Assembly: GCA_022565355.1 (NCBI GenBank)
Contig: JAIUMU010000003.1
Coordinates: 183,989 to 247,988 of the forward strand
Direction of reading: 5' to 3'
DNA from: Idiomarina sp.
GTDB lineage: Bacteria; Pseudomonadota; Gammaproteobacteria; Enterobacterales; Alteromonadaceae
Length of the DNA: 64,000 bases
Positions 50,139 to 58,716 of the stretch are shown here, one piece after another. The notes under the pieces were generated by a model. It saw nothing but the letters and a program-made list of their open reading frames with translations, had not been told where the DNA came from and did no database searches. The position numbers and the translations under genes are program-made. How positions within the stretch are numbered: the stretch's first letter is position 1; each line of letters opens with the position of its first letter.

Positions 50139-50756
50139 ATGGCCAACCCGGGTAACGTTCCAGCAGAGCCTATTGATCAGAGCCGGCGTGGCTTTTTAAA
50201 GCTTACGCGGGGCGCCGCTATTGGCCTTGCCGTCGCGGGTACCGTTGCGGCAATGGGTGGCGCAAGTGGTTACCGCTGGTGGCAGAAACGACGTGAACCC
50301 GGCTTCCAAGGCATGCTTGTTTTGCGCGAACAAGACGTACTGCTATTTTCTGCGCTACTGCCAGTAATTGTTGGCGCACACCCCGGTACCCATACCAATG
50401 CACCCAATCGCGAGGCACTGCTGGAACAAGCCTTGCGCGCCTTAGATAAAATGCTGGCAGCAAGCAGCCCCGCCATGCAAAAACAGATCTTCGATCTCGC
50501 CGATTTACTTACCATTCGGGCTACTCAAGGGCCGGCCACTGGCTACTGGGGAAGTTGGGATAGTGCCAGTGAAGCACAAATTAGTGCCTTTCTAACGCGC
50601 TGGCGGAATAGCCGAGTAAGTTTATTTCGCTTTGGTTATGCAGGGTTATGCCAGCTCCTGCAAATGGCTTGGTACGGTTTGCCTGATACTTGGTTCGCGA
50701 TTGGTTATCCAGGGCCACCACCTTATTTAAGAGGGCCTCTTGATGCCCGTTCCTGA
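50139..50756 (+). CDS. Tat-signal protein, gluconate 2-dehydrogenase subunit 3-like
   Basis: Twin-Arg motif SRRGFLKLTRGAAIGLAVAG; sits directly before a GMC oxidoreductase gene and overlaps it. Confidence 0.7.
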   Translation: MANPGNVPAEPIDQSRRGFLKLTRGAAIGLAVAGTVAAMGGASGYRWWQKRREPGFQGMLVLREQDVLLFSALLPVIVGAHPGTHTNAPNREALLEQALRALDKMLAASSPAMQKQIFDLADLLTIRATQGPATGYWGSWDSASEAQISAFLTRWRNSRVSLFRFGYAGLCQLLQMAWYGLPDTWFAIGYPGPPPYLRGPLDARS

Positions 50757-52323
50757 TTTATTTCGTGAAGGTATGCAGCGTGGTTGGCGAGTATTCAACG
50801 GCGCCGCCCCCCTGCCCCCACTGCCACAAGCGGATGTGATTATTATTGGTTCAGGCGCTGGCGGGGCAACTGCGGCTGAAATACTCACGAATGCTGGGTT
50901 ACAGGTGTATATCCTAGAAGAGGGTTCGCTGAAAACATCCAGCGATTTCCACAATGATGAATTGCAAGCCTACGCCGAGCTCTATCAAGAGGGAGCTCTG
51001 CGTGCTAGCGCTGACGGCGGCATTGGTATTCTGCAAGGGCGTACTGTGGGCGGTACTACCACGGTAAATTGGACCAGCAGTTTCCGCACACCAGAATCAA
51101 CATTGCAGCATTGGCAAAGTGCCTATGGTATCGATTGGGCGAACGCCACCACAATGGCGCCTTGGTTTCAACGCTTGGAGCAGCGCTTAAATGTGAGCCG
51201 TTGGGAAATGGCCCCAAACGCTAATAACGATGTAATCCGTAAAGGTTGCGAAGCCCTTGGCTATAGCTGGGATATCATTCCACGCAATGTACAAGGGTGT
51301 TGGAACTTAGGTTATTGCGGCACCGGTTGCCCTATCAACGCCAAGCAATCCATGTTGGTAACCAGCCTTCCAGCAGCCTTAGAGAAAGGCGCCGTGCTGA
51401 TTCACAGCGTGCGAGTGCAGCGGCTGGCCCATAATGATGAACGGGTAAATAAGGTGCATTGCCGCGCTATGGACGCACAACTTAGCCAAGCCAGCGGCAG
51501 GCAATTTAGCGTATCGGCACCGCGAGTCATTGTGGCTGGCGGTGCCATTAATAGCCCCGCGCTTCTGCTGCGCTCTCACGCCCCAAACCCCTATAAAACC
51601 CTTGGTAAGCGTACATTCTTGCATCCTGTAGTGATGAGTTTAGCTACGTTTGCTGAGCCCATTAACGGCTTTTACGGCGCACCACAATCGGTGTATTCCG
51701 ATCAGTTTAATGAAGTAGCAGCGGATTCCGATCGCATGGGGTTTAAGTTAGAAGTACCCCCAATGCAGCCGAGTATTACATCGGCACTGATGGGTGGCTT
51801 CGGTGCTGATAATTGGCGCAGAGTAGCAAACTTAGCCAACAGTAATTTGCTGCTCGCATTAATGCGCGATGGCTTTTTTGCCGATGATCCTGGTGGCTCG
51901 GTGCAGCTGCGCAAAAATGGTGATGCGGTGCTGGATTACCCACTCAACCCCCGCTTGTTTCATACCGCGAAAATAGCACTGGAGCAGATGGCAGAGATTC
52001 AGTTCGCCGCTGGGGCGCACCGCGTTGTGCCACTGCACACCCATGCACTAGAAGTGGGCGGCATGCTTACCTATCGCTCGCAAGCTCGCGGATTGGTGTG
52101 GCAAGCGCACAATTTGCGAATTGCCAGTGCGCACGTTATGGGCGGCTGCCAAATGGGGCCTGATGCCAAACAAAGCGTAGTTGATTTGCATGGCAAACAT
52201 CATCAACTAGAAAATCTGTATGTATTTGATGGTTCAATCTTTCCTACCAGTATTGGTGCCAATCCACAGCTATCAATTTACGCATTTACAGCTAAACTAG
52301 CGGAAGAGTTCATTAATTCTTAA
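50743..52323 (+). CDS. GMC family FAD-dependent oxidoreductase
   Basis: ADVIIIGSGAGGATAAEILTNAG, GGTTTVNWTSSFRTP, GGAINSPALLLRS, ASAHVMGGCQMG, VFDGSIFPTSIGANPQLSIYA. Confidence 0.93.
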   Translation: MPVPDLFREGMQRGWRVFNGAAPLPPLPQADVIIIGSGAGGATAAEILTNAGLQVYILEEGSLKTSSDFHNDELQAYAELYQEGALRASADGGIGILQGRTVGGTTTVNWTSSFRTPESTLQHWQSAYGIDWANATTMAPWFQRLEQRLNVSRWEMAPNANNDVIRKGCEALGYSWDIIPRNVQGCWNLGYCGTGCPINAKQSMLVTSLPAALEKGAVLIHSVRVQRLAHNDERVNKVHCRAMDAQLSQASGRQFSVSAPRVIVAGGAINSPALLLRSHAPNPYKTLGKRTFLHPVVMSLATFAEPINGFYGAPQSVYSDQFNEVAADSDRMGFKLEVPPMQPSITSALMGGFGADNWRRVANLANSNLLLALMRDGFFADDPGGSVQLRKNGDAVLDYPLNPRLFHTAKIALEQMAEIQFAAGAHRVVPLHTHALEVGGMLTYRSQARGLVWQAHNLRIASAHVMGGCQMGPDAKQSVVDLHGKHHQLENLYVFDGSIFPTSIGANPQLSIYAFTAKLAEEFINS

Positions 52324-52357
52324 GCGGATACTAAACCAACCATTACATCGAGAGCCG

Positions 52358-53002
52358 ATGCAGCAGATAAAAGCGCCAACACTGTTTAGCACATCAACGC
52401 ATCAGCTGCTGCGTAGTGCCACCCAAAGCGCTCATGCTCAGATTGAAGCACACACCTTGCTGGCAAGGTTGCTTGCGGCTGATTTAGAGTTAACAGAATA
52501 TGCGGATATTTTGTTTGGCTTCCGTTATTTTTTTCAGCATTTTGAAGCCCGCTTAGCTGCAGAGTGCGGGGTACATCAAGAATTAAGCGAATATCAATAT
52601 CGCAGCAGAGTTCCACTGCTAAATCATGATCTACAGCAGCTCTCAAGCACACTTCCGCATTGGCTGGAACCCTATTACAGCCACGAAGATGGGTTGGCGG
52701 TTACCCACGCACTACCCAAATTAACAACTGCTCCACAACAGCTTGGCGCCCTTTATGTGATAGAGGGGGCAAGCCAAGGCGGCAGAATAATAACTAAGCG
52801 ATTAGCGCATCAATTCGCCAATGCTGATAAGATAGCCGCCTACTTTAGTTACTGGCAAACAGAGCCCGATTCTTGGAGTATTTGGCAACACTGCGCTGCA
52901 AGGCTCTCGCTAAGCCAAGCTCAGCAAGCAGAGGCCGAGCTCGCGGCGCGCAGTACATTTTTTGCTATTGAACGCGCCTTGGCGCACCGGAGACATACTT
53001 AA
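52358..53002 (+). CDS. Biliverdin-producing heme oxygenase
   Basis: LLRSATQSAHAQIE (proximal His region), LGALYVIEGASQGGRIITKRL; directly upstream of a phytochrome. Confidence 0.87.
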   Translation: MQQIKAPTLFSTSTHQLLRSATQSAHAQIEAHTLLARLLAADLELTEYADILFGFRYFFQHFEARLAAECGVHQELSEYQYRSRVPLLNHDLQQLSSTLPHWLEPYYSHEDGLAVTHALPKLTTAPQQLGALYVIEGASQGGRIITKRLAHQFANADKIAAYFSYWQTEPDSWSIWQHCAARLSLSQAQQAEAELAARSTFFAIERALAHRRHT

Positions 53003-55116
53003 TGTCGCACCACGAACATCCGCAATCAACCAATACAGAAAGTGATACTCAGCTTGAGCCACTGATTGCTGCGTGTGAGCAAGAGCCGATCTATATCCCC
53101 CATGCTATTCAGGGCTTTGGTGCCACAATTGTTACCAACCCGAGTATGACCCAGGTACTCTACGCGAGCGCGAATGCCGCAGCATTTTACGCGCAACACC
53201 AGGAGCCCAGCACCCCTTTAACTGCAAAAATCACTCAACAAAGCGATTGGCTGCAGATTAACCCGCAAGAGTTTTTCCCTGATTCTTTATTTACCGAGCT
53301 CAATGATGCAGGTTGCAATGAAGCGATTTGGGTAGAAACAAACACGCTTAGTTATTTAGCTTGGCGGACTGATAGCTATTGGATTATTGAAGCAGAGCCC
53401 AATTACCCGCACGTAAGCAATTGGTTTGAAGTGCAATTTCAGCGGGCATTTCATCTCCTGCGCAGTAGCCAAACCCAACAGCAGCTGTTGCAAAATCTGT
53501 GTGATTTAGTGCAAGGTATTGCTGATTATAATCGAGTTATGATTTTCCAATTTGATGATGATTGGCATGGCAAAGTAATTACCGAAGCGGTTCGCGAACC
53601 CTTTAATAGTTTGTTACACCATCACTTCCCTGCAAGCGATATTCCACCTCAGGCTCGCGCCATGTACAGTAAGAACCCCATTCGGCTGATTCCTGATTGC
53701 GAGCAACCGCCTATTCCGCTCACTACAATCCATGGCACCGCCGCTGAAGCTGAAGCAAACCCTATCGATTTAAGTACCGGCTTATTGCGCGCAGTATCAC
53801 CGCTGCATTCGCAATATTTGCAGAACTTAGGTGTGGGCGCTTCAAGCTCGATTGCGATCTTTAAAGATCAAGCGTTATGGGGGTTGGTAGCATGCCACCA
53901 TTCCGAGCCGCAGGTATTAGATCGCAGGCGTAGACGCTTATTAGTAAGAATCGTTGAGTTCGCGGCCGAGCGTTTATGGCTAATTCATGCTCGCAATATT
54001 GAGCGTTATGTAATTCGCATGCAGGAAGCGCGGGAACAGTTGGCTATCTCCGCAAAAACCGCCGAAACCCCACATGAGCTGGTAAAAGAGCATGCTGAGC
54101 GCTGGCTTGATCTCTTTCAGTGCCATGGTATCTGTTATGTTCGTGGCGATAAAATGACTACCATGGGACAAAACCCAAGTAGCAGGGAACTACAAAAGAT
54201 TGTGCGCTGGCTAGAAGAACATGCTCGTGATGAGTTTGCTTGGCATAGCCATAATCTTAAAGATGAAGTGCCGGGTTTATTATTGGAAAACTCACTGTTT
54301 GCCGGCTTACTGGCTATACCGCTGAAAAATAACGCGGATGTATTCTCATACTTCTTATTGTTTCGCTTGGAGCAAGCCGAAATGCGGAGTTGGGCTGGCG
54401 TGCCTGAAAAGCTACAAGTAGAAACCGCAGCCGGCACAATGCTGGGCCCGCGTAAATCATTTGCATTATGGGAAGAGGAAGTGCGCGGCAAAAGCCGTCC
54501 GTGGCGCCCTGCTCAGCTGTATGCTGCACGTGATGTAGCACGAGACCTGTTGATTGTAGCCGACACAATGCAACTGAACATCCTTAATGACAAGCTCGAG
54601 GCAGTGAACCAGCAACTGGAGAAACTCGCCAGCTTTGATGACCTTACCGGTATTTGGAACCGCCGCCGATTAGAAGAAAAGTTATACAGCGAACTAAAAG
54701 AAGCGCAGCGTTATAAGAAACGTTTCGGCATATTGCTGTTTGATATCGACCACTTTAAACGGATTAATGACGAACATGGGCACAATGTTGGCGATCAAAT
54801 TCTGCAGGAATTAAGTGCCGTGGTAAAAGAAGCACTGCGCGACACTGATATGTTTGGCCGCTGGGGAGGTGAAGAGTTTTTAGTTATCGCACCAGCAACT
54901 GGCATGCCAGAACTGATGCAAGTTGCCGAACGAGTGCGTAAAGCAGTTGCTGAGCTGAACCAGGCCGGGTTACCACAAATTACCATTAGCGTTGGCGTGG
55001 CAGAGTATATCAATGATCAGAGTTGGGATGAGCTCATTGAGCGAGCCGATCGGGCCATGTACGAGGCAAAAGATAGCGGCCGCAATAGAGTGGTTGCCGG
55101 TACTGAAAAGAAATAA
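53002..55116 (+). CDS. Bacteriophytochrome (PAS-GAF-PHY) diguanylate cyclase
   Basis: ACEQEPIYIPHAIQ, HHFPASDIPPQARAMYSKNPIRLIPD, RAVSPLHSQYLQNLGVGASSSIAI, LVACHHSEP, GPRKSFALWEEEVRGKSRPW (PHY tongue), RDTDMFGRWGGEEF. Confidence 0.95.
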   Translation: MSHHEHPQSTNTESDTQLEPLIAACEQEPIYIPHAIQGFGATIVTNPSMTQVLYASANAAAFYAQHQEPSTPLTAKITQQSDWLQINPQEFFPDSLFTELNDAGCNEAIWVETNTLSYLAWRTDSYWIIEAEPNYPHVSNWFEVQFQRAFHLLRSSQTQQQLLQNLCDLVQGIADYNRVMIFQFDDDWHGKVITEAVREPFNSLLHHHFPASDIPPQARAMYSKNPIRLIPDCEQPPIPLTTIHGTAAEAEANPIDLSTGLLRAVSPLHSQYLQNLGVGASSSIAIFKDQALWGLVACHHSEPQVLDRRRRRLLVRIVEFAAERLWLIHARNIERYVIRMQEAREQLAISAKTAETPHELVKEHAERWLDLFQCHGICYVRGDKMTTMGQNPSSRELQKIVRWLEEHARDEFAWHSHNLKDEVPGLLLENSLFAGLLAIPLKNNADVFSYFLLFRLEQAEMRSWAGVPEKLQVETAAGTMLGPRKSFALWEEEVRGKSRPWRPAQLYAARDVARDLLIVADTMQLNILNDKLEAVNQQLEKLASFDDLTGIWNRRRLEEKLYSELKEAQRYKKRFGILLFDIDHFKRINDEHGHNVGDQILQELSAVVKEALRDTDMFGRWGGEEFLVIAPATGMPELMQVAERVRKAVAELNQAGLPQITISVGVAEYINDQSWDELIERADRAMYEAKDSGRNRVVAGTEKK

Positions 55117-55171
55117 CATTGCTGGTTTATTACAGTGCCGCCTACCCTACATGAGCCCCAATGCCATTGAA

Positions 55172-55217
55172 TGCGCTAAACATTCACCAAGCCTGCCGGA
55201 AGGGAGTGTTTAGCGCA
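55172..55217. repeat. Inverted repeat between convergent phytochrome and sirB genes
   Basis: TGCGCTAAACATTC ... GAGTGTTTAGCGCA, about 14-bp arms with one G.T-type mismatch; no obvious U-tract. Confidence 0.7.
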
Positions 55218-55234
55218 CCAATAGTATGCTTATC

Positions 55235-55612
55235 CTACCAAAAATAAGGCTTCGCGATTGCTAAGTGGAAAATAAACAGCAACTGCGCAAACGCTAACAC
55301 CGCCGCCACAATGCGAGTTCGGGTAGAGTACTTCGGCTTAATCGCAAAAACGCCGGCAGCAATATAACCGAATAAAAATACAATTTTTAAGGTTAACCAC
55401 GAATGCTCAAAAATATTAAACCGCATGAGGCCCAACAAACTCACCGCCATAATCAGTAAAATTGTATCGTTAACATGCGGTATCCAACGTAATGGAGTAT
55501 TTCGCCAAGTTGGCCTGCCACTTGCATCTAATCCTAAGCGCACCAACAACAAGATGCCGGTGATATAAGCCGCAAGCATGTGGATCATTTTAATCGGTAC
55601 GTACATTTCCAT
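55235..55612 (-). CDS. SirB family membrane protein
   Basis: IKMIHMLAAYITGILLLVRLGLDASGRP...IPHVNDTILLIMAVSLL; start near 55612. Confidence 0.85.
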   Translation of the reverse strand: MEMYVPIKMIHMLAAYITGILLLVRLGLDASGRPTWRNTPLRWIPHVNDTILLIMAVSLLGLMRFNIFEHSWLTLKIVFLFGYIAAGVFAIKPKYSTRTRIVAAVLAFAQLLFIFHLAIAKPYFW

Positions 55613-55688
55613 CGTGTTGTCTCTTTTTAGTTGCGTGTGCACTTACACTTTAAATGCAGAAGTTTTAGCACATAGTTGTAGTAGAACG

Positions 55689-55702
55689 TTGTGGCAGATC
55701 AA
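55689..55702. promoter_or_regulatory. Imperfect FNR-like box between sirB and hemN
   Basis: TTGTGGCAGATCAA; right half matches, left half has two mismatches to TTGAT-N4-ATCAA. Confidence 0.45.
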
Positions 55703-55762
55703 TGTTACCGCGAATGAACAATACTATACTTCGTGCCATCAGAGAAAGAGGCAGGTTTCGAA

Positions 55763-57127
55763 ATGACCGATATTCGTTGGGATCCAGAACTTATTGCTCG
55801 TTACAACATTAACGGGCCGCGGTATACATCTTACCCTACTGCGTTGGCACTTACCTCGCCGTTTGCGGAATCACGCGTAATCAACGCACTAGAGGGCGGC
55901 GGCGATACATTAAGCCTTTATATTCACTTGCCATTTTGCCACAAGCTCTGCTTCTATTGCGGTTGTAATAAGGTAATTACCCGCCATCAGCATAAAGCAG
56001 ATCAGTATTTAGATGCCTTAGAGCAAGAAATGCGCTTGTACAAACCCTTACTGGCCAAGCGTGAACTAGGCCCTCTCCATTTAGGTGGTGGTACTCCTAC
56101 GTTTCTTACTGAAGTGCAACTTAGCCGATTAATGCAGATGCTCGAAGAACATCTTGGCTTAGTAGCCAACGGCGAGCATGAAATCAGCATCGAGATTGAC
56201 CCGCGCAGCTGTTCTTTAGCCAAACTTAAGCATTTGCGGGCACTTGGTTTTAACCGCGTAAGTTATGGTGTGCAGGATTTCGATAGCAAAGTACAAATTG
56301 CCATCAACCGTGTGCAAGAAGACGCAATGATCGAAACCTTAGTACAGAAATCACGTGAATATGGCTTCGAATCGATAAACCTAGATCTTATTTATGGCTT
56401 GCCGCATCAGCATCCAGAAAGCTTTCAGCGCTCGCTGGATAAAGTGGTAGCGCTCAACCCAGATCGTATTTCCCTATTCAGCTATGCCCATTTACCCGCG
56501 CGCTTCGCAGCGCAGCGAAAGATTAGCGACGCGAGTTTACCATCGCCAGAACTTAAGTTGCAGTTGCTAGAAATGGGTATTAAAACCTTCACTCAAGCCG
56601 GATATCAGTTTATTGGTATGGACCACTTTGCACGCCCTGAAGATGAGCTCGCAAAAGCGCAGCGCTCGGGTATGTTACAACGTAATTTCCAGGGCTACAC
56701 AACCCATGGTTCCGATGCGTTGTTGGGCTTAGGCAACTCATCTATTAGCCAGGTAAATGGCGTGATTTGGCAAAATAGCAAAGATTTACCGGATTACTAC
56801 GCGGCCCTGAAACAACAACAATTGCCCGTAGTAAAAGGCGTAAGCCTAACCCATGATGATCAAATTCGGGCGGATTTAATTGCTGAGGTAATATGCCATT
56901 TCCATTTAAATATCAAAGCGTTCGAAACAAAATGGCAATTGAATTTCCGCGAGTACTTTGCCGATAGCATTCCACGCCTCGCCAATTTCCTTGATGATGG
57001 TTTAGTAACCCTTGATGATAAAGCGCTCGAGGTTACGGCTATTGGCCGCTTATGGGTACGCAGTATTTGTAGTACATTTGATGCTTATTTACATGAAGGG
57101 CAGCAGCGTTACTCGAAAGTAGTGTAA
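55763..57127 (+). CDS. hemN: Oxygen-independent coproporphyrinogen III oxidase HemN
   Basis: NGPRYTSYPTAL, radical-SAM LPFCHKLCFYCGCNKVITR, HLGGGTPTFL. ATG 55763 preferred. Confidence 0.97.
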   Translation: MTDIRWDPELIARYNINGPRYTSYPTALALTSPFAESRVINALEGGGDTLSLYIHLPFCHKLCFYCGCNKVITRHQHKADQYLDALEQEMRLYKPLLAKRELGPLHLGGGTPTFLTEVQLSRLMQMLEEHLGLVANGEHEISIEIDPRSCSLAKLKHLRALGFNRVSYGVQDFDSKVQIAINRVQEDAMIETLVQKSREYGFESINLDLIYGLPHQHPESFQRSLDKVVALNPDRISLFSYAHLPARFAAQRKISDASLPSPELKLQLLEMGIKTFTQAGYQFIGMDHFARPEDELAKAQRSGMLQRNFQGYTTHGSDALLGLGNSSISQVNGVIWQNSKDLPDYYAALKQQQLPVVKGVSLTHDDQIRADLIAEVICHFHLNIKAFETKWQLNFREYFADSIPRLANFLDDGLVTLDDKALEVTAIGRLWVRSICSTFDAYLHEGQQRYSKVV

Positions 57128-57148
57128 ATTGATTCGCCCAAAACTGAA

Positions 57149-57556
57149 TTATAATTTGGGTAAACTGGTAATCACTTTACCGAGGCCGAGCTTTGCGTAA
57201 ACATATTCTAATGCGTGATAGGTATCTGCTAATGAGTATTCTTTATTAGGGTTTTCTACTGTATCAACTTTTTCTTCTAACACATCTGTTAAATCGACAT
57301 GCCAGGTTGGCTGTATAGATTGCTGCTGCAGGATTTTATGAACGCAGTGCTGAGAGCAGCCATCAAGCGCTAAGATTTCTCGGCCCGAGTGCGCTACCGA
57401 AAGCAATTCATGCACACAACCACTAACCCCTGAAATACAGGACATCTCCGCAACGCCTTCACGATGAAGCCATGTAGCGATATCGTTCGCAATTTGCGCA
57501 CCATGCGTGCAGCCTGCGCACGAATACACCAAGGGATTTGTATTGAAATTCGCCAT
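57149..57556 (-). CDS. DGC-domain putative zinc-binding protein
   Basis: VYSCAGCTHGAQIANDIATWLHREG, ALDGCSQHCVHKIL. Start at 57556 (ORF to 57571). Confidence 0.85.
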   Translation of the reverse strand: MANFNTNPLVYSCAGCTHGAQIANDIATWLHREGVAEMSCISGVSGCVHELLSVAHSGREILALDGCSQHCVHKILQQQSIQPTWHVDLTDVLEEKVDTVENPNKEYSLADTYHALEYVYAKLGLGKVITSLPKL

Positions 57557-57609
57557 AACTATTCTCCTCATTACGAAGCATAGTGTAAGCGCTATGTAAA
57601 AATGAGATG

Positions 57610-57623
57610 TTGATATGCATCAA
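57610..57623. promoter_or_regulatory. Perfect FNR/Anr box
   Basis: TTGATATGCATCAA = TTGAT-N4-ATCAA, about 54 bp upstream of the DGC-domain gene start. Confidence 0.8.
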
Positions 57624-57659
57624 CCTCAGGTAGGAAATACAACGATGCGTGGTTGCTCG

Positions 57660-58658
57660 CTATTCGCCTTTTCTGAGAATAGTTACTGAAACCGCAACTC
57701 GCACCGATAATTGCTGTAAATTAGCAACGCGAGCTTTACCCTCTGCTGGAGCTCGGAACAGGTGCGGGGTCATACTTAAAAGATTTCGCACTGCTGCATT
57801 GCTAGATAGTTCCAATGAGTATTCAACAAACCGAGAGCGCTCATTCGTAAAGCTTCCTGCATTTACGCCACAATTCACTTTAGTATTTGCATCAGTATCT
57901 TCACCAGTGTGTTCGCCCGATCTTAAAACACGCTTTCGTTCTGGCTTGAGCTCTGGGTATATCAGTTCGCGTAATTCCAACAAGTGTTGGCCGGTCGGAT
58001 CAACCATTACTAACACACCACCGGGCTTCAACACACGATAAAACTCGTTGAACACAGGAAAGCCAAAAACACACAGTACAAAATCAAGTGAGGCATCTGC
58101 TATTGGCATTTGCGCATTAGTTCCTACAATCCAGTGTCCGCTAGCTTTCGCCTTATCTTTAGCTGTTAGCCCTGCATGTGAATTATTCTGGCTTGCTGGC
58201 TCAACAGCAACTTCTAATAGAGATTGCTTTGCAGCAGCCTGTATCGCCCACTTGGAGATATCGATACCTACCACACTAAGTGCGCTATGATTTGCATCGG
58301 GGTGTTGCAGCAATTCACGTAAGTAATATCCTTCGCCGCATCCTGCATCTAACACAGTAAAACACTCTTGGGAGCCACTACTATTTGCGGCCTCAGCAAA
58401 CACAGCCTCACTTATAGCCGCGGCAATTGGTTGATAATAGCCACTATTGAGAAACTCACGGCGAGCTGCCACCATGGCTTTACTATCGCCGGGGTCTTTG
58501 CTGCGCTTATGTTGCACTGACAGCAAGTTCACATAGCCTTGCTTGGCAACATCGAAGCTATGCCCGTTGTTACACTCCCAAGCACTTGCGCGCTCAGAAA
58601 GGCGCAACACCTCACCGTCGAGGGGGCACACTAAATTAGTAAAGGGTAACAACACCAT
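57660..58658 (-). CDS. 23S rRNA guanine methyltransferase, RlmA-like
   Basis: Zn finger CPLDGEVLRL...WECNNGHSFDVAKQGYVNLL; SAM motif VLDAGCGEGYYLREL. Confidence 0.9.
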   Translation of the reverse strand: MVLLPFTNLVCPLDGEVLRLSERASAWECNNGHSFDVAKQGYVNLLSVQHKRSKDPGDSKAMVAARREFLNSGYYQPIAAAISEAVFAEAANSSGSQECFTVLDAGCGEGYYLRELLQHPDANHSALSVVGIDISKWAIQAAAKQSLLEVAVEPASQNNSHAGLTAKDKAKASGHWIVGTNAQMPIADASLDFVLCVFGFPVFNEFYRVLKPGGVLVMVDPTGQHLLELRELIYPELKPERKRVLRSGEHTGEDTDANTKVNCGVNAGSFTNERSRFVEYSLELSSNAAVRNLLSMTPHLFRAPAEGKARVANLQQLSVRVAVSVTILRKGE

Positions 58659-58716
58659 TAAATCCTCTAATTACCATTACCTGGTAATTTTAGCGCATAT
58701 AAGCCCGGTCCCCTAA

